From contig JAHRHY010000009.1 of the NCBI GenBank assembly GCA_019671135.1, forward strand, positions 1,798,001 through 1,862,000: 64,000 nt of DNA. The letters are read 5' to 3'. A model generated the notes under the pieces. That model was not told the DNA's origin. It saw nothing but the letters and a program-made list of their open reading frames with translations, and ran no database searches. Below are positions 1 to 12,569 of this stretch, one piece after another (the stretch's first letter is position 1; every line of letters starts with the position of its first letter). The position numbers were made by a program, and so were the translations under genes. This DNA is from Linnemannia hyalina. Its lineage: Eukaryota; Mortierellomycota; Mortierellomycetes; Mortierellales; Mortierellaceae.

Positions 1-12
1 ATCGTTCGATAG

Positions 13-1829
13 TTGACGAGTGGACCGTCTCTCCCGGGAGCTCGGCTGGACGCCTGCGCCTCCGCCTGTAAGTGGCTCTACTCGTGTTTGATCAGTAACC
101 AATCGGCAGTCATTTCCCATCACATTGGTTAATCATTCACACCGCCACCAAGCCCCCCACCTAACTTCCCATTAATCAAACCAAACTAGCGGACGATGGT
201 TCCAAGATCATTGTATTCGGAGGAGAGCTCGACGTCACATCATTCTTAAGCTCAATATACGTCCTCGACGTCGCAACACAGATCTGGAAACGAGGACCAG
301 ATGTCCCCACCCAACGGTCTCAATCTGCATGCGCGTATCATGACGGGCAGTTTATTGTCTTTGGAGGAACGGGCAGCAGGAACATGTCGGAGGATATGCA
401 TACCACCCAACCGCTGGTCTTTGATGTCCAGGCATTGATTTGGGTGCTGCAGTTTACACCCAAGGAAGTGCCTTATCCGCCTTCCTCTCCGAACGGCGGA
501 GGGAATGCGACAGGAAATGGTGGTGAGACCAGGAAGAAGAATAATGTTGGACTGATTGTTGCATGTGCATTTGGAGGGTTTGTGGTTTTGCTTGGTGTTA
601 TGGTCGCGGTGATTTTGAGTAGAAGAAAGCGAGAGCACAGGAAACGGGATGTCTTTTTGGCTGGTGACAAGCATACCAAGAGACCGGATGGTACTGCTGT
701 AATCCCCAGTGAAGCGAACGCGTTCATTCATCCCAGCGGAGGAGCAAGAGCAGGAGGTAGAGTTGGCAATGAGGATGATGATGAGGACGATTACCCACCA
801 TTTCGTCGACCACGGAGTCCACCTGGTCCACCTACCAACAACTACCACCCGTACAAGCCCTTCACACCCACTGAGTATTATCCATCCGCCTATGGCTATA
901 TACCAACCGCTGTACCAGCACCAGTGCCAGCAACAGGATCAACAGCCCTCAAATCCACCGGATATTACCCAACCGTCTTTGGCAGTGCACCATCGACTAC
1001 AACAGCGGTAGTGATAGCAAAAGGCGTTCCAATCATGGCAGCTGCCGCCGTCGTGAACAGTTCCAGGCCCGTCTCGGCCAGTTCTCGACCTGCCTCATTC
1101 ACAACCACAACAGCGCAGTCGGATCCCTCCTTCTATTACAAACAGATGCAGGCAGAGATGGACAAACCTCAACCCCATCCACCAGCACCACCACAACCAC
1201 AACCGCCACGGCCATCAACATCTGCGCCGCCCAGGACATCCTATACCTCAAGCTATTCGCCCTCTTACTCGGATAATACGGATTCGACAATTCTGGGTCA
1301 TGTAAGCACGATGATCAGTCCGCCTGCTCGTCCTACAATGGATCTTCCCCCTCCTATCCCGCGTCGTCCTCCTTCTGGTTCTGGATATTATTCGATGGTT
1401 TCTGTCGGAGACACGACAGCTCCGATGGCTTCAGCGCAGCAAAAACAACAACAGCGGCGGTCGCCTTCACCGTCAGCACCTGGTCCACAGTACAGGGGCG
1501 ATGAACATGCTCAGCATCAGGAACAAATTTATCGGTCACAACAACAACAGCAGCGTCCACACTACAGCCAACACCAACAACCATACCAACAACCGAGTCC
1601 AACCCCGGGACAGTACAGATACTCGACGGCAACGGCAGAGGAAGACGGGGTACAGTCGCCACAGCCTTCAATCATCGAAGGGTACAATGAGTTCCATGGG
1701 CCATGGACGAACGATCGACGGCGGTACGCGGCGCCACATGCGGTCCGGGATGTGCCCATGGAGACGTATCGCGATTATAAGGTTGAGGCGCCTCGACAGC
1801 CGCAGATGGGGCAAGGGTCCTTTCATTGA
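13..1829 (+). CDS. Kelch-repeat membrane protein with proline-rich cytoplasmic tail (5' truncated)
   Basis: Partial gene; the window starts inside it. I read exons 13..67 and 190..1829. The intron 68..189 has a GTAAGT donor and a CTAG acceptor, and an upstream intron ends at 12 (..ATAG). The joined reading gives GARLDACASASDDG, then KIIVFGG, then YVLDVATQIW, then FIVFGG: two kelch blades with the typical double-Gly and aromatic spacing. One hydrophobic segment (VGLIVACAFGGFVVLLGV, near 547-615) is followed by a basic stop-transfer run (SRRKREHRKR). The remaining roughly 400 residues are low-complexity P/Q/S/T-rich and contain a class-I/II SH3-ligand-like PPPIPRRPP near 1346-1375. Fungal kelch/galactose-oxidase-like proteins of this layout place the propeller outside the cell and the tail in the cytosol. 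Inference: a surface or polarity protein whose tail recruits SH3 proteins. The 3' end is secure; the N-terminus is missing. Confidence 0.8.
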
Positions 1830-2951
1830 GAACCCATTTTGAGAGGAGGATAGGTGCGACCGTGCGGGCGCAGGAGGGGTTTCAATGTGGAGGACATTGA
1901 GGAATTGATTTGATCCTTGGGTTTCATCGCGACGTTATTATGTGGTGAACACGTTTCAGGATTTGCTTTGGCGACCTCCTGCGCTTTCTTTTGCCTGAGC
2001 TCCTCTTCTTTTATTCATTTTCACATCTGAGAGGACGAGAGGTGCCCCGCTCAGACGATTTAGTGATATGACGACAACACGCATCGAAAAAAAATAAAAA
2101 GGGACTTGAACATGACTACAAAGACTCGCACGGCCCTGCCTGCCCGAAGCGAAGAGGGCCCGAGTTCAATGAACAGACATGTGCGCGAAGAAGAGCTTTG
2201 ATTTTCCAAACATATGATCAGTATTATTATTTTAATTCAGTCGTGCTTCTTTATCTCTTAAATGGAGGTAAGTGCGTCGTCCATTTCGTGTCGGTTTCAA
2301 AACGTTGGCGCCATTGACGTTGTTTGACACTCGTATCCTTAATGTAATAGGATCGAAGAAGAGGACTGAAAAATGGCACGAGAGGAACAGAATGGTATCA
2401 GGTTGAGGAAGAGCGGGAACGATTCTCTTCCATTTACCAACTGACCCTCTTCGACGCGTGCGGGGTCGCATCGAAAAATAATAATCTAGAGGCGGACATG
2501 ACAATCAGTCATCCTCATGATTTTCAATTGATACCTTCAAGACACGGTGCTTATTACTTGCCGCTCTTTCATACCCACCATACCTTCGTCCTCATGGGCA
2601 CTGTCAGCTCTTAAGTCGACACTTTCGCCACTTGCCAGGCCGTCACCGCACCAGCTGGTTCTCGTCCGCCGGCATCAATTCCTAAACGCCCTTGACTGGA
2701 TTCATCCTACCTCTCACAACGACATTCATTTTCCTTCATCTTGACGCGATTCCTTACCCGCCGCAGCCCATCAGCAAGTCAAAGAATCCCAAAGGGCTGA
2801 ACGACTCATCGCGATCTTGACTCCTGACTGGTAAGGTTCGATACCATTGCGGAGCTGAAAATGGTCAGATAGCATAGGAGAGGTGTCAATTGAAGTGTCA
2901 GTTGGGTTTTATTGTTCATTGCGGACCGACTGAAAAAGGTATACACAGACG

Positions 2952-2983
<32 letters not shown>

Positions 2984-3385
2984 AACAGCAGAGGAACAAG
3001 AAGCCCTAGATTGTCGTCTGGAATCATACGCCATCTAGCGCAAGGGTCTATCAAGCCTAGGTCGACACAGGCATCTGCGCGGGCGCTACTTAGGAGCTTG
3101 GAGGACTCATAGACAAAGGCTCCAAATAGTGGAGGAAAGTCTTGAGCTCACGCTGAGTTTTCTGGTCTTGAAAAGATGGAATTTGTGTCGTTCGTAGAGT
3201 TGAACCATCGGGTGGAATATGAGTAGTGGCCTGGCGGCAGCATTTGGCATCGCAAAAGACAACACCCGCCATCAAATGCATTCAAATGTATGTTTAAATG
3301 AAAATATTATTTGGTTTTTAGTTAATGCGCGAGTGTAGTTGTGCAACAAAGGAAGAAAAAAAGTATCTATGCTCTTTTAGGGACT
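1830..3385. other. Intergenic region between kelch gene and deacetylase
   Basis: This is the 3' flank of the kelch gene, with an A-rich polyadenylation-like stretch (AAAAATAAAAA) near 2085-2100, followed by about 1.2 kb with no credible coding frame. It meets the 3' flank of the minus-strand deacetylase, so the two genes converge here. The only marked structure is an AAC microsatellite, listed separately. Short open frames on both strands lack splice support and coding-like codon use. Confidence 0.6.
2951..2986. repeat. AAC trinucleotide microsatellite
   Basis: About eleven near-perfect CAA/AAC units in non-coding sequence, ending in an imperfect AATAACAGC. Confidence 0.9.
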
Positions 3386-5375
3386 CTATTTCGTGCAGGT
3401 GGTTGGGGGGTTGGCAGAAGGGGTGGTGATGGTCTGGTACCAGTTTCTGGGGTCAGAGTCACCGAGACAAACAGCGACAGGGACGATCTTGTAGTTAAGA
3501 CCCTTGATGTAGGTAATCGACCAGGGGCTCAACTGGGTAACGGTACGCTGGTAAGTATCGTGCATCAACTGCATGTGGTTAGCACCAGCAGGTGCACCGC
3601 TGACAGAAGAAGTAACAACACCTTGCTCAACCTTGGCCAGGGCTTCGTCGGTCAACTTGTGTACCGCATTGTTGTCGTCAATATCGGCATCAGTTGTCGC
3701 AATGTCCCAGGTGGCAATGACATATCCCATATTCTTCAACGTCGTCTGGACCTTGACATCGTTAGCGTTTCCGTTACCAAAAGTACCATCACCGAAAGGG
3801 GGGCGCATGTAGCGGGGAACGATTCCAAGGATGTCGAGGAGGGCCTGCTCGACGCGCGTCATTTGGAGGGTGATTTGTTCGACGGAGAGGGTGGTCAATT
3901 GGGGGTGGGACCAGGTGTGGGAGGCGATCTGGTGGCCGGATTCGTAGGCGCGCTTGATGACGGAGCGGACGGTGGGGTCGTAGATGCAGCCGTCATTGTC
4001 ACCGTTGACAAAGAAGGTGACCTTGATCTGCTCCTTGTCAAGGAGGTCGAGGAGCGAATGGGTGTACTATTGGCGTTTAGGAGAGGAAAAGAGGATATTA
4101 GGATTAGTATTGGATGAAGCAAGGAGATAAATGTGCAATGATTTAAATGTGAGGGAGAGAGTGTGGGCTTGGAGGATAGAAATCGAAACGCAATTTGTGC
4201 CCAAGGCAGTTTCGCCATTGAAGATAGAGTTACAACTGAGGAGAGGATGGTTTCAAAGGGTCGGGCGAACAGTGAGACAGACACATGGAATGGTGAAATT
4301 GTCCTCTACATTTGTCCGCGGGTAAGGACAAACAGAAGATAGGGCGCAGGAAAGGGGTTCTGAATCGACACACAGACAAGAGGGAGCAAAAGACACCACA
4401 CGACCAAAAAAAATCGGAGTAAAAATAATACATTACAAACATTGTCATCGTCTGTCTGCATTTGGCACAATGCTCACCCACTGCTCTTTTTTTCTTTACA
4501 AAAAGGCTCCCTTTGACACACCCTCAGGTAGGGCAAACCAGGTGTGAATGGACCAGACCATTCTCTTTCGGGTAAAGATGTAAAAATTCCAATGCTTTGA
4601 GAGCCTTATACCTTTTCCGAACACCCTTTCTTCTTCGTTTCCTGCCCTCTCACATTCATCGCCCGCCCCTTTGCCTGTTTGGAGTGAAAATTATACCCAG
4701 CCCTCGTAATCACTAGCCGATCCAGGCCTCAGGGGATCAAGCGAACATGAAGAAAGTGATTGCAATAATAAAAGGAGTGATAAAGTAATGTGTAGAGGTA
4801 GTCGAGACGAAGAAGTGGTAAATAGAAACAAAAAAGGGGAACGTAGATTGCCAATTGCCTGAGTCGGAAAACAGGGGAAGTCCCTCAATGTAAAAAAAAA
4901 TAAACTCTCTCAATTAAACCCAGGTAAACATCCAATTTTAAAGCCTGGTAAAAACAAACTTGAAGGATAGAAGGATACAACTTACAGCAGATGGACCGTC
5001 ATCGTACGAGATGGAGTAAGTACCGGGTTCAACGCAGTTGGTGTAGACAGTTCCAGCAGTAGCCTTGGGAGCGGGGACGGGGCCGGTCAAGGTGTAGTAA
5101 GGCAATAAGGTTCCATTAACCATCGTGCCGTTCTGGCCCGCTGGAGGGAGAACACCCGTAGGTTGAGGGGCCGCAGAGGTGGTGACAGAGGGAACAGCAG
5201 AAGAGCTAGAGCTTCCGCTGCTCGAGTTGCTGGAAGAACCGTTGGCATTGTCGTTCTTGCGAACTCCAAAGTAGATACCGACGGCGATACCGGCGATGAC
5301 GATGATGGAGGCGGCGGCGATCAAGATCTTGTTCTTGGTCTGCATTGGCTTCTTCTCAGCCTTTTCGGTCGACAT
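3386..5375 (-). CDS. Membrane-anchored polysaccharide (chitin) deacetylase, CE4 family
   Basis: Two exons: 5375..4986 and 4066..3386 (356 aa), with a 919-nt intron (donor GTAAGT, acceptor ATAG, phase 0). Residues 17-38 form one hydrophobic segment after a short basic N-terminus, so this is a type II membrane protein. A Ser-rich stalk (about 45-70) follows, then a NodB-homology domain. The CE4 motifs are visible: YDDGP with the Asp pair at 125-126; HTWSH with metal-binding His180 and His184; RPPFGDG at 218-224; ATWD at 248-251; and MHD at 298-300 with the catalytic-side His299. The family removes acetyl groups from chitin in a metal-dependent reaction, so the likely role is making chitosan at the cell surface. 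The order YDDGP...HTWSH...RPPFG fits chitin deacetylase rather than xylan esterase, but the substrate is inferred. The start is the only ATG giving the anchor. Confidence 0.92.
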
Positions 5376-6240
5376 TTTGTTTTGTATTAGGTGTAGGTGG
5401 AGGATATGGATAGGTGTATGGGTGGTCTTGTTGTTGAGGAAGCAAAAGGCGGGGGTGGATGGACGGTTTTATAGGAAAACGAGAAGGTTGGATCTATATT
5501 TGTCGTTGATGGTGGTCGTTACAATTGAAAGTTGTTTGCGGGCATGAGCGATGTGGCACTGTATACAAAACGGGAAGAAAGGGGGAGAAGGAGAGGGGGT
5601 AAACAAAGGGAAGGAAAGGAAGAGTAAAAAAGGGTTTAAGGTGGGTTTAGGATAGAGGGTTGAGATGAATAATCGTCAGGGAAGTAGGCAGGGGGAGGGT
5701 GTAGTAAAAAACAAGGAAACCGGGCAAAGAAGAAAAGAGGAAAGAAAAAAGCAGAAACTTGAAAGGGAAAAGCCATTCTTATATTTTGATATTCTTGGTC
5801 AGCGAAGTGCAAGCCTCGTCCACCCGATAATAATAATGCCGAATGAGTGAGTGAGCAAAGCAAAGATACGAAAGAGGAAGAAAAAAAAGGAAAGTGAGAG
5901 AGTTGGACAGCAGATTGGGCTGATTTCATTCGCACACCGCTGCAAAGGTACATTGTGTTCACATTCATTTTACCAGGTGAAAGGAAGGGCGAGATTTCCC
6001 CGGGAGAAAGGAATTTTCTGCTTCCGCACAGTCAACTGAATATTTTTACACTCATCTCTTTTTGTTGTATATAAGACACACACGCAAGCGAAGAAAAGAG
6101 TGAGCAAGAAAAAAAAGTGAGCGCTTGCAGTTGCGCCCCTTCTCTCTTTCTCTTTCTCTTTCTCTCTCACTCTCACCCACAGACTCCCTTTGGCTAACTT
6201 TAGCAACAAGGGTAAACAAATCAACAAACAAGTGCGTTTA
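5376..6240 (-). promoter_or_regulatory. Upstream region of the deacetylase with strand-biased purine/pyrimidine tracts
   Basis: Directly upstream of the deacetylase ATG the plus strand is strongly A/G-rich (notably 5570-5900), which means CT-rich on the coding strand. The same arrangement precedes most genes in this window and probably marks the 5' leader/core promoter. No TATA box or factor site is claimed. Confidence 0.4.
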
Positions 6241-7642
6241 ATGTTATTTTTGCCTGTTGGACAAGTGGAGGAATGCTATGTGATTTAACCAACCCTATCC
6301 GGTATGTTCTTTCTTCTTTTGCATAGGTGCATAGTTGAAGCTACCATCGATCATGCCAACTTGTGTCCAAGACGGTGATGCGTTATGGGCTCAGCTGGGA
6401 GCAGCCATCCAATCCAAAGAACCTTCCTTGACCATCGGGGATAAGTCCAGAATGAGAGAGATGAGAGGTGCTCGTTGAAGTAATCAGGATGGAGGATGAT
6501 CATTGTCACTTCGGTTCTCCCTCACTTCCAGGGCAAGAAATGATCTGTTCTAGGCCTCCAACCACCACAAAACCCAATCAGTTTTACTGGTAGTCTCACT
6601 TTTTTGGCGCCCAATGATCAGTGCCTCAATTGGTGGCAAATCCAGGTACTTTTAGTACTTGCCTCCAATCTATCATGCAAATCGTCCCAGGAGAAAAGTA
6701 TATCGCAGTAACATCCATGACTCCACCTTCTTCCTCCTTTCTTCGTTCACTCCCCCTCTTTCAATTTATCAAAGAAATACACACTTAATGCAATTCTAGC
6801 ACCCATCCGCATGCTTAACACGCACGCACATGCTAGCCAACACAATGACCAAACGCCGTCTTCCGTCTCCCACCACCACCACCACCTCCTTTCTGTATCT
6901 GGGCGTCCTTTTTACTTTTTGTTCTTTTTTTTTCTCTTCTTTCCACTTCTTTCGTTCATCCTCATCTCTCTCTCCCTTTCACTCAAAACATCACCATATC
7001 CATGTCAGTTTTTTTTTCCTTCTCCAATCCTCATTTTTGAGCACTTCATCCCTCCACAGCGCATATACAAGTTCTTGACTCCTCTTTTTTCCTGTTTGTC
7101 GCCATTTTTACTTATTAGTGCATGCAAAGTCTCATTTTCTTATTTATCACCCTTCCCTCTCCGCAGTTGCAGCATGCACTAACCTTTTTTGCGCATTTTG
7201 GGCGTCTAGCGTAAATCTAGTGGGGTGAAAGGGCTTGAGGCATAGGGAGTGCTTTGCCCTTTTCCGTCAACGCGTAACACTAAAAAGTGTCACTCGCTTC
7301 AAAATTCCCCTTGTTGTGGTCCGAGGTTTGTTTTTGTTGATGATGGTTCGTAAAAATAGGCAGAGGTCGTTGACGAAATAGGGACATTGGGCTGTCAGGG
7401 TTTTTTTTTATTTCGTGTCGGCTTTGTTCTTCACGTCCTCTCCCCTCTCCCCCCTCCCCTTTTTTTGAACAAACGAAACGAAAAAACAATAGTCAATTGC
7501 AACAAACGCCGTCCCTGTCTCGGAGACATCTACATGATCATGAGGAGTCTTGTACGTTTATTTAAGATAAAAGGAGTTCATAATATCTCATAACAAAAAG
7601 AATCTGATCTGGGTTCCTCAATGTCAAATTCAAGGGTGTTCC
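6241..7642. other. Non-coding interval with an orphan plus-strand CT-rich tract
   Basis: No convincing gene. From about 6720 to 7170 the plus strand is a long CT-rich tract of the type found upstream of real starts here, but no coding frame follows it on the plus strand; 82- and 123-residue frames inside it are Ser/Phe low-complexity. The right part (about 7200-7642) is the 3' flank of the minus-strand BAR-domain gene. The tract could drive a non-coding transcript converging on that gene. Confidence 0.4.
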
Positions 7643-10600
7643 TCATCGCCGGCGTTCCCGTTGGTCGCCAACAAGACGCGACATCCTCGACGATCCATCC
7701 TCATAATCCGACAAATGACCCCCTCCGCCAGTTCTACTATACCGCCCATTTGTCCCACCGACAAGCTGACTACTCGACCCACCCGTCATCAATCCCTGTC
7801 CTTTCCTCTCATACTGGTACCCCGTCGCAGTGACGGCAGCACGACTCTGAGGGGTGGACGCACGAGGCGGATACCTCGAATCTCGGTCCCGCTCTCCCCT
7901 GCTCCGGATAGAGTCCTGGATCAGTGTTGATTGCCCTGAACCGCTCATCCCGCGTGGTCGGGGACCTGGTGATGTCTATTTTACATTCCCCGGTAAAAAA
8001 GATGACGAAGAATGAAAAACAAGGAGGGGAGGAGTAAGGTTATGGAGGGCATAGTTAGAATGTTGTTTCCGGATAAAGCATTAACATTTCATGCTAAACA
8101 AGAGAGCTCTCACAATCCCCAATCCTAATATTTGGATCGGCGCAATAAAAAGAAATCATATACAACTCCAAACAAGAGCTTTGAAACAAAACAAAAAATA
8201 CACACACACACACAACAGCAACGACGTACCATGCCCCCAGAAGCAGCAGAGACGGCTGCCATGTCTGAGACACTGAGGTCGGAGAACCGGCGACGCATTT
8301 GAGCTACCGTACCAGGTGCAGAAGAGGCCGGCCGACGTGGGCCATACCCATTGCCATTGGGGTCAGCTCCTGGTGCTACTCGCGATGTCCTTCCACCACC
8401 ATTGGCATTCGCAGCAGCGGCAGCAGCAGCGACTTTCTGGTTGATAATGTCCAGTTCCCGTTCTCGATCTTCTAAGGTGGGTCGCGCTGTTGGGTACTCG
8501 CGTGAGGCCGGGTACTGCTCACGGGCATATCCACTCAGACTACTGACTTCATCTGCAGCCGCCAGGGCAGAAGCGGCAGTCGCCCAATCGCCTCTATCAA
8601 GATCCCGCTCCCGCTCTCTGTCTCGGTCTCTGTCTCTGTCTCTGTCTCGGTCATCCGGGTAAGCTGGTTGGCGTCGGGCCGCAGGCATGGAAGACGAATA
8701 ATGCTGGTACGACCGATCGTACTCCCGATGTTGCTGTTCCTCATATCTCGTCGTATAGTACTCGCGGTCGCGCTGGATAGGGATGGAGCCCGAATGCTGT
8801 GACTCGTCATCATCATAGAACCGGCGGGGCTCAACCCGTGCAATGTCATCCCCGCCATCGTCATAATACGAGTCGTGTTGGTCACCCGAGTACGGGTCAT
8901 CATACAAATCATCCGGCCCCACATCGTCCAGATGACGATCCCTGTCCCTGTCCTGGTCCCGGTCATCAGGCCCACCACTATCAGGTCCTCTAAACCTGGC
9001 ACCTGTACCAACACCACCACCAACACTTTCTTCATCCGCATACCGGTATCGCCCTGAATAGTTCTCGCGATGGTACCGATCCAGCGCCGCCGCATCTGCA
9101 GCCTCATCCGCCGCCGTCAGAGCCCGGCTTTCCCGAAAATAATCCAGCTTGGCTGTCATCATAGCCGCCTGGTCCCCGGGGCGGCCACCGCCACTCCCGC
9201 CACTGCGAGTCGTCGATCTGCCGTCTTCTGTGGCGCTACTACTCCCGCCGACCTTGGTACTGACCGATCCATGATCTTCTGGCCAACTCCCGTCAAGGTT
9301 CGTATTGACCACTATCCCGCCGTCAGCAGTTTGTGTCACTGTCCCCAATGTCTCCACCACGGCCGGTTTGTGGATAACTGGCTCTTGCTCTTTGTTGGTC
9401 AAGACTGCCGTGATCCCACTGGTGATGTTGTTGGTCGGAAAGGCTCCCGGAGTGGTTGGTGGTGAGGTTGTAAGGACTGGCACTGGGTCAGCAACAATCA
9501 CTGTAGAGTCGGTCGATACGACGGCAGGCTTTCCCACAAGAATGGTCTTTGTCGCCGGTTGAGGAATGGCGACCTCCTTGACCAAGACCTTATGGTCAGT
9601 ACCCGAGGGCTTGACAACAACAGGTCTTCCTCCCGTCGTAGTCGTCGTAGTCAGGATCTTGTCGACTCGAGTAGGTTGAGGCGTGATCATCTGTGGAGGA
9701 GGGGTTGGATCAATGATGGACTGGCGCTGTTGCTGTTGTGGAGTGATATAGTTTTTAGGTTCTGGCATGTTGGTGGGGAGTCTTGTCGAGGGTGCTGCTG
9801 GGGTTACAACATTTGGGATAGGCATGGTTGTTGGCAATCCTGTAGGCGTTGGGGACTGAAAATAGGGTTGTTGGTTCCCTGGGGCAGCACTGCCTCCTTG
9901 TTGCTGCTGTTGCAATTGCTGTTGTTGTAAGTGTTGTTGCATGGGAGCAAAGGGAGGCAGGGTGATTTGGGGCATCTCTGTCAGAGTGATAGGCGCTGGT
10001 GAACCGTTCGGTGACGCCATTCCTGGGTCCATTCTCTGCGACTGGTATGCCTATCAAAAGTGGCATAGAATGAGTCCGTTAATAACTTTCATGAATGTAC
10101 GCATAGTTGATTGGTGTAAGATTGGAACTTACCCCTGGGACATAGGGCATGTTGCCATTAAGTCCATTCCCTGCAACATTTCCACCACCATTTCCACCAC
10201 CGCCGCCTGAGGGGGTATGCCTGGCAATATACTCTTCAAAAGTCCCACCCCGGATCTCAATCGTTGGATCGCCATTAGTGACCAGAGTCGGTGGAGGCAT
10301 ATCCTGCCCGGCGTAAGGCGCCCACTCCTTGATCTTTAACAGACTAGGTCCTGATCCACGAAGGTGTCGTTCGATCGCCAAGAACTGAGCCTCGGACAAT
10401 CGACAGGCGATTTGTGCTGTTAGCGAGTGTGTATATCTCTCCCTGCGCGCGACGGTGTTCCGATGGTCCTTCTTTGCACTCGCAATTGATTCTTGCAGTT
10501 CAGACAGCGTTGAGATGTATTTCTGTTTTCAATGAAAGGGGGATAAAAGAGGGTTAGATATTGCATAAGCCATGTTATGATTGTCTGTCTTGTTTTTGCA

Positions 10601-12025
10601 AACACTTTTTCTTGGTTACCTCGTGGGACATGAGTGCGGTGTTGGGATCGGGTCGCTTGTTCTTTTTGTCGTAATTCATGCTAATCTTTTTGATTCGCTC
10701 GTCTAGGTCTCCCAGAATCTCGTCATGGGCCCTCTCGTCTTTCTATGTTGTCGATCCAGCCAGCAAAAAGAGAAGCGGGGTTAAGTTTGTTTTCGAATAT
10801 ATGTCCAGAGAGCAAATGCTACGAGAATAATGGGGGCGAGATGAAGAGACTTACGGTGACCCGTTTGGTGTGCTTTTCCCAGTTGCCCTGCAGCTGCTCA
10901 AAATCCTTCTGAAGACACGTCGCCTACGCACATTGAAGGAAAGCAAATAAATAAGAAGGTTATTACTCACTTCTCCACAACCATGCACCTATCTTTGTTC
11001 TTCATGGAAATTATGCAAGACTTTACCAGTTTGGTTTCCATCTCTGAGAAGGACTCGTAAAAGTTGGCCGAGGACTTGAGACACATGACTATCCATATTA
11101 CAGGCACACACACACACGCACACACAAGAGAGAAGAGTCGTCAGCATAAACAATACAGCCGTGCCTGTCCACCCTTTCTTTTCTTTAAGAGTAAACAAGA
11201 GATCCATCCCCTTCGGGGGTCGTCGTTCGCTTTTCTCCGAAAATAGGGGTAAAATGGATTTCTTTTCCTCCTTTCTCTCTGATGATTTCAATAAAGAAAA
11301 AAATAGTTGTAGGCTGGGCAAACAACAACAAAAAAGGTATGATCACCCCATGACGGGCTGTTGCCTGCTTGCTTGTTGCTTGTTGCCTCTTGCTGAAGAA
11401 GAGAGAGGATGAAAGCAAAACGAATAGAGGTGGGCTGAAGTAGATGTCCACGATGCAGGACAAGCAAGGGTCGAAGTCAGTCCTGATCGTAAGAAGAAAA
11501 AAAAAAGTCTTTCTCCCACCCTGATGACCCTTGACCAAGGCTGAAGCCTCCCGCTCCCTCCACAAACAAAACGATCAAAAACTCACCATAAGTACTATCC
11601 ATGCCCTTTGTCTCCCCATACTCCTTAAAGCACTTCCCCAGCTGCTTCGTCGTCTTTGCCAGCTTAGTCGTCAATTCCCGATACGACTCTGCTGCAATCA
11701 CCAGTTTCTTCAGATTCTCTAACGATGCGTGGACCTCCCCCCTCGTCAGTACGTTTCCTGCAGGGTCCTCGTCTCCTACTCCTCCTGCTCCTGCTCCATT
11801 AGTATTATTGATAGGGTTGGTATTGCTGTTGAAGTATCCGTCGGTGGTGGTGGTGGTGGTGAGCATGGACATGGAAGATTGGCGGCCTTGGTTGGAGAGT
11901 AACTGGGGACTGCTGAATCCGCTGGCGTTGTTTCCGTTTATGTTGTTGGTTTGTTCGGGTCCTGGTGAGGGGATCTCGGTCATGCCTACGCCGAATAGGC
12001 CAGAGAATCTTTTCTTCTTCAGCAT
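7643..12025 (-). CDS. Ivy1-like BAR-domain (I-BAR type) protein with long disordered tail
   Basis: Seven exons: 12025..11587, 11088..11027, 10923..10855, 10742..10620, 10522..10133, 10050..8230, 7975..7643, all in phase, giving 1078 aa. Residues about 95-300 are a continuous helical region (SLENLKKLVIAAESYREL, KCFKEYG, SSANFYESFSEMETKL, EKYISTLSELQESIASAKK, LKIKEWAPYAG). It matches my recollection of the fungal Ivy1/BAR family, which binds phosphoinositide membranes at vacuoles and endosomes. The basic start MLKKKRFSGLFG is the chosen initiator; an open frame continues upstream but through CT-rich leader sequence. The C-terminal two thirds is low complexity: poly-Q, T/V/P-rich, then Arg-Asp repeats around 8580-8650 and a basic end (QRERRR). 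The BAR call comes from pattern recognition; membrane target and partner are inferred. Confidence 0.72.
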
Positions 12026-12070
12026 GGTCGGTTGGGCTGAGTTGAGAGTGGGGAGTCGAGTAGAGGTGTT

Positions 12071-12095
12071 GAGAGAGAGAGAGAGAGAGAGAGAG
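12071..12095. repeat. GA dinucleotide microsatellite
   Basis: Uninterrupted (GA)n followed by a short G run, inside the presumed 5' leader of the BAR-domain gene. Confidence 0.9.
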
Positions 12096-12534
12096 GGGGT
12101 ATATTTTTGGTGGCGTGTGTATGTGTGAACAAGATTGGGTGAAAGTGGTAGGTGGAAAGAGTCGTGATAGGTAGGGTGTTTAGGAGGAAGAGAGAGAATG
12201 TAGGAAAGAGAAGTCGTAATTGGGAAGAGATAGAGAGTAAGGAACGCGGAGAGAAGGAAAGATGGAGGGAGAAAACGAAAAAGGGAAGTCAAGAAGGAAG
12301 AAGGAAGCGGGAAGGGGATGAAGGGAAACAAGAAAAGAAAGAACAAACAGTTGACGAGTGCATCCCCCTTCTTACTCCCTCCCTCCTCGCTCTGACCGCC
12401 CTTGCTTATGGAAGGAACAACGTTGGATCGAATAAGGATCGCATACATACCCACACATACATCACAGGATAATATCCATGCCTGCCTGTCCGCACACCCG
12501 CCTCCCTCTTTCCCCCCTTCCCCTTGGTCAGCAT

Positions 12535-12535
12535 T

Positions 12536-12568
<33 letters not shown>
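12535..12568. repeat. ATC trinucleotide microsatellite
   Basis: About eleven perfect CAT/ATC units in non-coding sequence upstream of the BAR-domain gene. Confidence 0.9.

Positions 12569-12569
<1 letters not shown>

Noticed and set aside
3121..3260. tRNA-like B-box (GGTTCAACTC on minus near 3200)
   Set aside because: No matching A-box or cloverleaf stems at the right spacing could be drawn.
6811..7182. 123-aa plus-strand ORF rich in Ser, Phe and Leu
   Set aside because: It lies wholly within a CT-rich tract; the composition simply reflects the tract, with no domain or splice context.
8535..9107. 190-aa minus-strand ORF overlapping the BAR-domain gene
   Set aside because: It is a shifted-frame shadow of the real coding frame; repeats of Thr-Glu come from the Arg-Asp repeat read in another frame.
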